DNA from: an uncultured Microcaldota archaeon
GTDB taxonomy: Archaea; Micrarchaeota; Micrarchaeia; Burarchaeales; Fermentimicrarchaeaceae
Assembly: GCA_903884505.1 (NCBI GenBank)
Contig: CAISET010000002.1
Location: forward strand, 186,001 to 250,000
Reading direction: 5' to 3'
DNA: 64,000 nucleotides
The notes under the pieces are model-generated. The model was given only the letters and a program-made list of their open reading frames with translations. It had not been told where the DNA came from and did not search any database. Below are positions 18,283 to 25,296 of the stretch, in pieces. Every line of letters begins with the position of its first letter. Within the stretch, counting starts at the first letter, position 1. A program made the position numbers and the translations under genes.

Positions 18283-19548
18283 CTACCCTTTCTTCAATTC
18301 TTCCAAAATTTCCTTAGCCCTATCCACCCTGACCTTTTTTTCTTCCGCCATCTTTGCGGCAACCTTGTCAATAAGCTCGCCGGTGGCCCCGGCCATTATA
18401 GCGATGTTCCGCGCGTGAAGGCCCATGTGCCCCCGCTGTATCCCCTCGGTTGCCAGCGCCCTGAGCGCGGCGAAATTCTGCGCGAGCCCGACGCTCGCAA
18501 TAATCTCCGCCAGCTCGCCGGCAGTCTTCACGCCGAGCAGCTTCACGCACGCCCTTGCCGTAGGGTGAGTCTTAGTCGCCCCGCCGACAAGCCCGACAGC
18601 CATGGGCAGCTCAATCTCGCCTTCCAAGTCGCCGTCGGAATTTTTGCGGTAAGTTGTAAGTGGCCTGTACCTCCCGCTCCTCGCCGCATATGCGTGCGCG
18701 CCGGCCTCTATTGCGCGCCAGTCGTTCCCCGCAGCAACCACGACAGCATCGATGCCGTTCATCACTCCCTTGTTGTGCGTGGCCGCGCGATATGGGTCGT
18801 TAGCCGCAAACTCGTAGGCGGAGACAATAGCATCAACCGCCTCCTCTCCGCCAACCGCCTCTTTCGCGAACATGGCCTTCGCTTTCACGAGCCTCCTGTC
18901 CGCGAGGTTCGATATTATCCTGAGAAGGACTTTTCCGCCGCTAATTTCCCCAACGGGCCCTGCGAGCGCCTCGCACATCGTATTGACCGCGTTCGCGCCC
19001 ATGGCATCGCGCACGTCGACAAGAAGATGGATTATGAGCATCTTCCCCTTCGCAGTGGCAATCACCCTTGCCTCGACATCGCGCGCCCCGCCTCCGAATT
19101 TCACGAGCGTGGGGTCGCAGGCGTTTGCGAGCGCGAGGAGCCTGCCCTTCTCGGCAACCACCTTCTTCGCAGCACCTTCCGCATCAGCCAATCCTACTAC
19201 TTGCATCTGCCCAATCATAATCGGCTCGCCCGCTTTGGCAGTGAAGCCGCCCTTCATTCTCGCAACTTTCGCGGCGTTGCTCGCAGCAGCGACAACGCTC
19301 GGCTCCTCAATTGCCATCGGAACGAGGCGGTCAATGCCATTAATCCTGAAATTCACCGCAATTCCGAGCGGGAGCGGCAGTGTGCCGACAACGTTTTCTA
19401 TCATCCTGTCCGCAGTCGCCTTGTCAAGTGAGGAGAATGATGATAGCAGCGCGGCCTCCTCGTCCGTCAGCCCCCCGAACTCCTTGACCTCCGCTACACG
19501 TTTTTCAATTGGCAGTTTGTAGAACCCGGAAAACTCGCTCGTTTTCAT
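18283..19548 (-). CDS. Hydroxymethylglutaryl-CoA reductase, class II
   Basis: The enzyme (~421 residues) reduces HMG-CoA to mevalonate, feeding archaeal isoprenoid lipid synthesis. Class II signatures are clear: ENVVGTLPLPLGIAVNF, INGIDRLVPMAIEEPSVVAAAS, GNDWRAIEAGAHAYAARSGRYRPLT, GLVGGATKTHPTA and the C-terminal catalytic His in GHMGLHARNIA. Most archaea have class I; class II is mainly bacterial and found in a few archaea such as Archaeoglobus. The ATG at 19548 (MKTSEFSGFYKLPIEKR) is preferred to the track start because a TTTAA element lies ~25 bases upstream and the family N terminus aligns there. Cofactor preference (NADH or NADPH) cannot be read by eye. Confidence 0.92.
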   Translation of the reverse strand: MKTSEFSGFYKLPIEKRVAEVKEFGGLTDEEAALLSSFSSLDKATADRMIENVVGTLPLPLGIAVNFRINGIDRLVPMAIEEPSVVAAASNAAKVARMKGGFTAKAGEPIMIGQMQVVGLADAEGAAKKVVAEKGRLLALANACDPTLVKFGGGARDVEARVIATAKGKMLIIHLLVDVRDAMGANAVNTMCEALAGPVGEISGGKVLLRIISNLADRRLVKAKAMFAKEAVGGEEAVDAIVSAYEFAANDPYRAATHNKGVMNGIDAVVVAAGNDWRAIEAGAHAYAARSGRYRPLTTYRKNSDGDLEGEIELPMAVGLVGGATKTHPTARACVKLLGVKTAGELAEIIASVGLAQNFAALRALATEGIQRGHMGLHARNIAIMAGATGELIDKVAAKMAEEKKVRVDRAKEILEELKKG

Positions 19549-19649
19549 GGATAAGTTATGCGTGCGAACATTTAACAGCGTTTCAATCATTCCGAACAAA
19601 ACCAATAGCCTTTAAATCAGCCGAGCACCCAGCACTATCCGGTGATGCG

Positions 19650-21077
19650 ATGAGGAAATATGTCATTCTGCTCGCGCTGGCACTGGTTGCCATTGCAGCA
19701 TCAGCAGCGAACGTTACCGTTTCCGCGCCGGTCACGAGCGCAGTCCTCTACTCGAACGGCTTCAGCTACATAACGCGCTCCGGGACAGCGCAGCTTGCCG
19801 GCGAAGACACCACGCTCCACATAATCAACCTCACCCGCAGCGCATTCACCTCATCAATCTCGGCAGCCGATTCCGCAGGCGCGGTCTCGGAGATATACGG
19901 CTACGATATGAGCTGGAACGAGACGAAGAACACCACCGAGCTCCTCTCCTTCGCGCAAATCCTCAACAAGAGCCTGGATTCCGAAATCCAATTCACGGTG
20001 GGCACCGCGGCGAAGACAGGGAAGCTCGTCTGGTACGACACGGAGAGGATAGGCGTTCTTGCGAACAACGCCTTCTCAATATACTCGATATCCTCAATCA
20101 CAAACCTCGATTCGCCTGTTGCGCAGTTCAATGAAACACACGAGGAGAACGAGACGAAATCGGAATATGGCCTCGCGGTCCGCGAGAAGAACGCAACCGC
20201 AGGCGAGCACAGCCTCAGGCTAAACTACCTGGTCTCAGGCGCGACCTGGTCGCCGAACTACAAGTACTACATCACGAGCGAGGCAGCGTCCGGAAACGGC
20301 ACGCTCCAGGGCTGGGCCGAGGTGCTGAACAATGCCGGCGAGGACTGGAACGGGATAAACCTGACTCTTGTCGTCGGCTACCCCCGCATCGCGAGGTACA
20401 CGTCTTATTACGACACCTACAAGTCATACGCCGGAGCTGCGGAAAGCGCCGCAGTCCCAACCCCGAACGCGGCGCCCGAATTCACATACTCGCCTTTCAG
20501 CGCCTACGTAATCTACCGCCTCTCATCGCCAGCAACAATAAAGGATGGCGAAACCAGGGAGCTTCCGCTATTCGAGAGGCAGGGGCAGGAATACAAGCGC
20601 GAATACTTCTGGGACACCTCCAACAGCGCGCCCGAGAAAATCTTCATCCTTAACAACACGAGCACCACCCCGAGGGCGGCTGGCATAGTCTCGGTCTACC
20701 TGAACGGCGAGCTGCTCGGCGAGGAATCGATAGGCTACACGCCAAGGAACCAAGAGATGCGCGTGACTGTCGCGGACCTGCCGGACATCCACGTGAAGAA
20801 GGAGTCGCTGAACCAGACCACTAGCCAGGACGGGAATACGCGCGTGACGCGCTACGAGTACCGCCTGACGGTCGAGAACACGATGAACGAGGACGTGGAC
20901 CTGAGGATAAACGACCAGATGTATTACGGCGACAGGGTGCGGCTCGTAAGCTCAACGCTTCCTGCAACAATAAAGCCGAACAGCATCCTGGAGTGGAATG
21001 CGCACATCGCGAAGGGGCAAAAACTGGAAATAGGCTATATCTACGAGGTAACGAACTATATCTCCCCACCCTACTAG
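19650..21077 (+). CDS. DUF4139-type secreted protein
   Basis: From the ATG at 19650 the product is ~475 residues with signal peptide MRKYVILLALALVAIAASA. The body matches DUF4139 (mucoidy-inhibitor-A-like) proteins: an early region with TLHIINLTRS, then NYLVSGATWSPNYKYYI, GWAEVLNNAGEDWNGINLTLVVG, SPATIKDGETRELPLFE, the VTRYEYRLTVENTMNEDVDL stretch and the closing WNAHIAKGQKLEIGYIYEV. Start choice is supported by TTTAAA at 19611-19616 and a GGTGATG ribosome site, giving a short (~10-nt) leader. The track start at 19509 runs into the opposite gene. The family is exported in bacteria and archaea, but its biochemical role is not established. Confidence 0.85.
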   Translation: MRKYVILLALALVAIAASAANVTVSAPVTSAVLYSNGFSYITRSGTAQLAGEDTTLHIINLTRSAFTSSISAADSAGAVSEIYGYDMSWNETKNTTELLSFAQILNKSLDSEIQFTVGTAAKTGKLVWYDTERIGVLANNAFSIYSISSITNLDSPVAQFNETHEENETKSEYGLAVREKNATAGEHSLRLNYLVSGATWSPNYKYYITSEAASGNGTLQGWAEVLNNAGEDWNGINLTLVVGYPRIARYTSYYDTYKSYAGAAESAAVPTPNAAPEFTYSPFSAYVIYRLSSPATIKDGETRELPLFERQGQEYKREYFWDTSNSAPEKIFILNNTSTTPRAAGIVSVYLNGELLGEESIGYTPRNQEMRVTVADLPDIHVKKESLNQTTSQDGNTRVTRYEYRLTVENTMNEDVDLRINDQMYYGDRVRLVSSTLPATIKPNSILEWNAHIAKGQKLEIGYIYEVTNYISPPY

Positions 21078-21093
21078 GGCTCCGGCTCGTCCC

Positions 21094-21114
21094 CTTCTTC
21101 TTTCCTTTTTCTCC
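21094..21114 (+). terminator. Pyrimidine-rich terminator after the DUF4139 gene
   Basis: A run CCCCTTCTTCTTTCCTTTTT starts ~17 bases past the stop codon. Archaeal RNA polymerase terminates at such T-rich runs without needing a hairpin. Confidence 0.5.
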
Positions 21115-21173
21115 AACCCCTAACCTTAGCGCCAGCTGACATACCGTTCCCCCCAATTGTTATTAGTTATGGG

Positions 21174-21223
21174 ATAAGTAATATAAATACTTATGCTTTT
21201 ATGCGTCTAAATAATTATTTAGA
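21174..21223. repeat. Two adjacent AT-rich inverted repeats between convergent genes
   Basis: ATAAGTA-atataaa-TACTTAT (21174-21194) is a 7-bp stem with a 7-base loop. TCTAAATAATTATTTAGA (21206-21223) is a perfect 18-bp palindrome. Both lie in the AT-rich 206-bp gap between two genes that converge, so a bidirectional terminator is the simplest reading; a binding site for the neighbouring double-HTH regulators is an alternative. No gene is visible in 21078-21283. Confidence 0.5.
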
Positions 21224-21283
21224 TATGGAAGGCGCGCTAATAGGCAAAAAAGTATAAAAATCGCCCTTCCCAAGCCGAAATCG

Positions 21284-22369
21284 TTAAATTGGCGTTCCGG
21301 GCGGCGTAAAATGCACGTCGAAGAGCTGCTCAAGGAAGTAGGGGGTATATTCCGTAGAAAGGTGCGCGCATGGCACGACCTTGAAATTGAAGCTCTTTAT
21401 GTTGTCCCCGAAAATCTCAAGGAGCTTCAGGTGCGATGTTTCGGCCTTCTCAAGGGAATGGAAGTAGCAGTTCATTAGCGCGAACGTCTTCGTGTAGTAA
21501 AGCTTGAAGACCTGTGGCGTAGTGTCGACCAGCGTCTCCATGAGCTTTGCGCCCTGCTCACCGAGCATGGGCTGGGTCAGGTCTATCCACGCAAACGTGG
21601 CAACCTCCAGCCCAGGGAGCTTGGTCGGGTCTATCGTCCGCACGTAGTTTATCACGCCCTTCTTCTGCAGCTGCCCGAATACCTCAGAAAGAGAGCTCTG
21701 CTTTATCCCGACTTTCACCGCAATCTCGCTCTTCCTAAGGCTCGGGAACCGCCGCATCGCGACAAGGACCTTCTTTTCAGTTGAATTCAGGGAAGGGATG
21801 TTTCCAGGAGATTCGGGAAGCTCGCACTCGCCGCCAGTGCTGGCAGGCGCCATCTCGGCCTTGCTGACCTGGCGCATGAGCGCGTGCTCGACGAGCCTTC
21901 CCATGAACGTGCAGGTTACAAGGTGTGACATCGGCAGCGTCTTCCACGTGTAGGCTGAGATGTCTGCGGCAAAATCCTGCAGCTGCTCGGCGAGGTGCAG
22001 CCGCGAGTTCTCCGCATCTTCGAAAGATGAGAAGTAGTCCACGTTCAGGCTCCAGTCCGAAGTGCCGAACGTGTACGCAACAGGCATGCCGCTCCTTATC
22101 CTCGACATCTTCTCCCTGAGCGCGGCTCTTACGGCACGGTTGTATTCAAGCCAGATGAAGGCAGCGACCTGGGCCTGCCCTACCCTCTGCATGTTAACCC
22201 GTATCTGCTCGAGCAGCACACCCTTCTCGATGAGCCTCCGCTTCACGACCGCGAAGTTGCTCGGCGCCATCCCGAGCCTCTCAGCTATGCTCTTGTCGCT
22301 CTCTCTCTGTCGTCTCACCAACTCTAGGAGAACGTTCGACTCAGTGCCAGTGAGCTTCTCTCCTCCCAT
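21284..22369 (-). CDS. Double-HTH regulator, Lrp-like, second of a tandem pair
   Basis: The 361-residue protein appears built from two similar halves, each a winged HTH followed by an alpha/beta domain. Half 1: LTGTESNVLLELVRRQRESD with recognition helix region RLGMAPSNFAVVKRRL. Half 2: LNSTEKKVLVAMRRFPSLRK with KVGIKQSSLSEVFGQLQKKGV. The domains after each HTH, with VAAFIWLEYN and VATFAWIDLT strands, recall the effector-binding RAM fold of Lrp/AsnC regulators, but this is a by-eye similarity. The neighbour at 22385-23449 is a close paralogue; both end with PCAHLSTEY..YFLEQLF. Only 15 bp separate them, so they are probably co-transcribed. Target genes are unknown. Confidence 0.75.
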   Translation of the reverse strand: MGGEKLTGTESNVLLELVRRQRESDKSIAERLGMAPSNFAVVKRRLIEKGVLLEQIRVNMQRVGQAQVAAFIWLEYNRAVRAALREKMSRIRSGMPVAYTFGTSDWSLNVDYFSSFEDAENSRLHLAEQLQDFAADISAYTWKTLPMSHLVTCTFMGRLVEHALMRQVSKAEMAPASTGGECELPESPGNIPSLNSTEKKVLVAMRRFPSLRKSEIAVKVGIKQSSLSEVFGQLQKKGVINYVRTIDPTKLPGLEVATFAWIDLTQPMLGEQGAKLMETLVDTTPQVFKLYYTKTFALMNCYFHSLEKAETSHLKLLEIFGDNIKSFNFKVVPCAHLSTEYTPYFLEQLFDVHFTPPGTPI

Positions 22370-22384
22370 CGAACCACACCGACC

Positions 22385-23449
22385 TCAGCCCTTCTGCTCG
22401 AAAAGCTGCTCAAGGAAATAAGAATGGTATTCCGTAGAAAGGTGCGCGCACGGGACTATCTTGAAGTTTAGGGCCTTCACATTGTCGCCGAGGATTCCAA
22501 GCAGGGCGAGGTGCGCGCTCTCGGCCTTGTCGAGCGAGCTGAAGAGGCTCTCGACGAGCATGAACGTCCGCGTATAGTATATGCGGTAAAGCTGGGGTAT
22601 CTTCATGGCAAGCTGCCCGACGCTTTCCTCCATATCCTCTACGATGGGCCGCTTCATCTCGACCCAGGTGATGGTTGCTATCTCGCTGCCGGGCAGCATC
22701 TTCGGGTCTATGGTCCTTACGTGGCTTATCACTCCCTTCCTCTGGAGCGTCTTGAATATCTCGGAAAGCGTGCTCTGCTGTATGCCGACCTTCGCCGCAA
22801 TCTCGCTCTTCTTCAGCTGCGGGTGCTTCCTCAGCGCTATTAGCACGCGCTTCTCCGTATCGTTGAGCCTTGCGACCTGCTCCGGCGCGACAGGATACTG
22901 GCAGTTCGCGAACAGGACCTTATGGTCGAAGTGCTTCTCGTGCCCGACCGCCTGCGCCACGAACCTGCCCATGAAGTCGCACCTTGCGAGGTGCGCGATG
23001 GGAACGGTCTTCCAGACGTGGCTGCTGATGAGGGGCCTGAACACTTCTGAAGTGAAGAGCTTCTCAGCCATCCTCAGCCTCGCGCTCTCGGACGCCTCGA
23101 ACGAGCTATAGTAAGAGACATTCAGGCTCCAGTCGAGCGAGCCGTGCGTGTAGGCGTGCGGATAGGTTTCCCTTATCTTCGTCAGGTTGGCGGCAAAGGC
23201 TTTCCTTATGGGCTTGTTATACTCAATCCAGACGAAGGCGGCCACCTTTATGTCCGGGATGCGGTGGGGGTTCATCCTTATGTGCTCGAGCAGGACCCCC
23301 TTGTCCTGAAGCCTCCGCTTCACGACCGCGAAGTTGCTCGGCGCCATCCCCAGCCTCGTCGCTATGGCCTTGTCGCTGTCCTTCTGGCTGCTTACGAGCT
23401 CAAGCAGCGCCTTTGCCTCAGTTGCAGTTAGGGCCTTTCCTTCAGGCAT
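22385..23449 (-). CDS. Double-HTH regulator, Lrp-like, first of a tandem pair
   Basis: The 354-residue paralogue of the downstream gene shares the near-identical recognition stretch RLGMAPSNFAVVKRRL in HTH 1 and KVGIQQSTLSEIFKTLQRKGV in HTH 2. Each HTH is followed by an alpha/beta segment (VAAFVWIEYNKPIRKAF; IATITWVEMKRPIVEDM). Length and domain order equal those of its partner, so the pair arose by gene duplication after an older internal duplication. An AT-rich element (ATTAAAAAATTA) lies 14-25 bases upstream and TTTAAA lies ~51 bases upstream. The gene is divergent from the unknown protein at 23571, a likely regulatory target by position only. Confidence 0.75.
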   Translation of the reverse strand: MPEGKALTATEAKALLELVSSQKDSDKAIATRLGMAPSNFAVVKRRLQDKGVLLEHIRMNPHRIPDIKVAAFVWIEYNKPIRKAFAANLTKIRETYPHAYTHGSLDWSLNVSYYSSFEASESARLRMAEKLFTSEVFRPLISSHVWKTVPIAHLARCDFMGRFVAQAVGHEKHFDHKVLFANCQYPVAPEQVARLNDTEKRVLIALRKHPQLKKSEIAAKVGIQQSTLSEIFKTLQRKGVISHVRTIDPKMLPGSEIATITWVEMKRPIVEDMEESVGQLAMKIPQLYRIYYTRTFMLVESLFSSLDKAESAHLALLGILGDNVKALNFKIVPCAHLSTEYHSYFLEQLFEQKG

Positions 23450-23541
23450 CCAAGCACCATAATTTTTTAATCAGCGCAGAGAATTCGCCATAACAAGTAT
23501 TTAAACCATGGCCCTTATTCAGCAAATCATTAAAACTACGC

Positions 23542-23548
23542 TTTTATA
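23542..23548 (+). promoter_or_regulatory. TATA element TTTTATA for the gene at 23571
   Basis: Centre is 26 bases before the ATG at 23571, implying a leaderless mRNA and ruling against the track ATG at 23508, which lies upstream of this box. A second box, TTTAAA at 23498-23503, could serve the divergent regulator gene. Confidence 0.6.
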
Positions 23549-23570
23549 CTTGAAACGGGATAATCGGCGC

Positions 23571-25247
23571 ATGGCAGCCAGAGCGGAGAAGGTAGCGGAG
23601 CGTACCGCCCCACTGGTGGTCCTCACGCCGCCGAAGGTTGAAAAGGACTATATCGTCCCACTAGGCAAATTTGACTTCGAAGAGGCCTTCTCCCGTGCCC
23701 AGACGAAAGAGGGATACTGGTTCAGGGCGCAGTCCGACGACATGTTCGTGCTTTTTGTCGGAATGGACAGGAAAGGCGGGACAGATGTGCAGGAGAGAGT
23801 ATCAGCCTCGCTCTACATGGTCACCCATGATTTCAAGCTGAGGCTCGTCGGCTTCCTTGATGTGCAGCACATTTCCGGGCAGGAAGGGCTCAAGGCAGCC
23901 TGCTTCGAGCCGGCGCTCGCCACAGCCAGCGGAAATCCTTACATCGAGGCCGCGGACCCCGTAAGGGAGACAAAGGTAAGCACCAAGGTCGGATACTGGA
24001 TTGATGAGGAGCTTTCAAAGACCCGGGGTCCTGGCAAATACGGCGGAATGGGGAGGTTCCTTCTGACCGTGCATGGCCTCCACGCGCAGAGAAGCGGCAT
24101 TAGGAAATTCGAGATGAAGACCCCGACAATCGAGGAATTCGAGACGCTTCGTGACTTCTACTGCAGCAAGGGGGCCAAGGCGCTAACAGTCACCGCGCCG
24201 GAGAAGAAGGGCGAGCCCTACAGCCTCGGCGTCGATTTGGATGAAGTAAAATTCAGCGGGGCGCCCGCGATAGGGAAGAACGGCTTCACATTCGGCCCAA
24301 CCGAACTTCCCCCGTCCATCGAGGCCTTTAAGGTCCAGGGCGGGGGGACGGATTCCGAGAAGATAGTCATCCCGTTCCGTGACTTCCGCGTGGATAACGT
24401 GACCATCTCCCTCGCGAAATCAAAGGAAGGCCTCCGCATCAGGATGAGCAGCGGGGACGTCTTCGCCGTGTTCATCCGCGAGAACGAGCTGGACCTGGGC
24501 CTTGAGTCGAACAAGCCCCTTAAGTCGGAGTACAGCCGCTTCAGGGAGGTGACAGTGAACATCTTCCACGAGCAGCACGGCGAGCTCGTGCCTGCCGCGT
24601 TCTGCGACCGCACGCTCTTCAATATCGACGAGGAGCTGTTCACCGTGCCAAGCGCCGCCGAGATGCTGGAGGAGTTCAAGGAAAGGCAGATAGAGCTGAT
24701 AGGCGAGAAGAAGTCAAGCGAGTCATGGGAGCTAAAGGATGCGAACGGGAAGGAATACTATGGCTTAATCAGCAGCAGGAACGGCACTATCACAATATTC
24801 CGCAAGGGCGTGACGCATGCGGAGACCAGCGGCCCGCCGCTGGTCGGGAGTGACCTGGAAAGCCCAGCCATCAGGGACATGGACGCGCAGCTCAGGGAAA
24901 AGATGCCCGTGGAGCCGGGCATCGGTCGCCTCGGCTACGGGGCAGCCGCCAACTATTCGAGCCACTCGAAAGGGAGGTTCAGCGGGGCAAGGCGCTTCGC
25001 GCTGGTGCTCCAGGACCTGGTGTCAAAGCATCTGGGCGTTGAAACAGTGGAGGTCTACGTACCTGAGAGGAAGGGCGAGGAGGGCTCGGCCCTGCGCTGG
25101 GCCCAGGGAGTTTACGGGGACGCAGTCACATCCCATCCGAGCGGGCAGAGGAAGGGGTTCTACGGGGCGAACCTTCTTGCGGCAAACCTGGTCCTGCGCG
25201 AGATAACGCGCACCGGCAAGCAGAAAACCCTGAAGGAGCTGCAGTAG
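23571..25247 (+). CDS. Large uncharacterised protein
   Basis: About 558 residues from the ATG chosen by TATA spacing. No signal peptide or membrane segment is visible, so it is probably cytoplasmic. Two regions look like diverged copies of a beta-rich unit: one near DYIVPLGKFDFEEAFSRAQ to RERVSASLYMVTHDFKLRLV-like strands, the other near KIVIPFRDFRVDNVTISLAK to YSRFREVTVNIFHEQHGELV. A third, helical part follows (IRDMDAQLREKMPVEPG to the end). I do not recognise the family. It is followed after 49 bp by another giant unknown gene whose TATA element and start spacing are the same, suggesting a shared expression programme. Function unassigned. Confidence 0.75.
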   Translation: MAARAEKVAERTAPLVVLTPPKVEKDYIVPLGKFDFEEAFSRAQTKEGYWFRAQSDDMFVLFVGMDRKGGTDVQERVSASLYMVTHDFKLRLVGFLDVQHISGQEGLKAACFEPALATASGNPYIEAADPVRETKVSTKVGYWIDEELSKTRGPGKYGGMGRFLLTVHGLHAQRSGIRKFEMKTPTIEEFETLRDFYCSKGAKALTVTAPEKKGEPYSLGVDLDEVKFSGAPAIGKNGFTFGPTELPPSIEAFKVQGGGTDSEKIVIPFRDFRVDNVTISLAKSKEGLRIRMSSGDVFAVFIRENELDLGLESNKPLKSEYSRFREVTVNIFHEQHGELVPAAFCDRTLFNIDEELFTVPSAAEMLEEFKERQIELIGEKKSSESWELKDANGKEYYGLISSRNGTITIFRKGVTHAETSGPPLVGSDLESPAIRDMDAQLREKMPVEPGIGRLGYGAAANYSSHSKGRFSGARRFALVLQDLVSKHLGVETVEVYVPERKGEEGSALRWAQGVYGDAVTSHPSGQRKGFYGANLLAANLVLREITRTGKQKTLKELQ

Positions 25248-25267
25248 GCTGCCGACGGGCCGCACGC

Positions 25268-25274
25268 TTTTATA
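25268..25274 (+). promoter_or_regulatory. TATA element TTTTATA-type for the gene at 25297
   Basis: TTTTATA-like element (cgctTTTATAg) centred 26 bases before GTG 25297, copying the arrangement at 23542. It lies only ~10 bases before the track ATG at 25282, too close for that start. Confidence 0.6.
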
Positions 25275-25296
25275 GTGAAGAATGCAAAATTTACCT

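Noticed and set aside
23508-23570. ATG 23508 as the start of the unknown protein
   Set aside because: The TTTTATA box at 23542 lies downstream of it, so a leaderless mRNA cannot include this codon.
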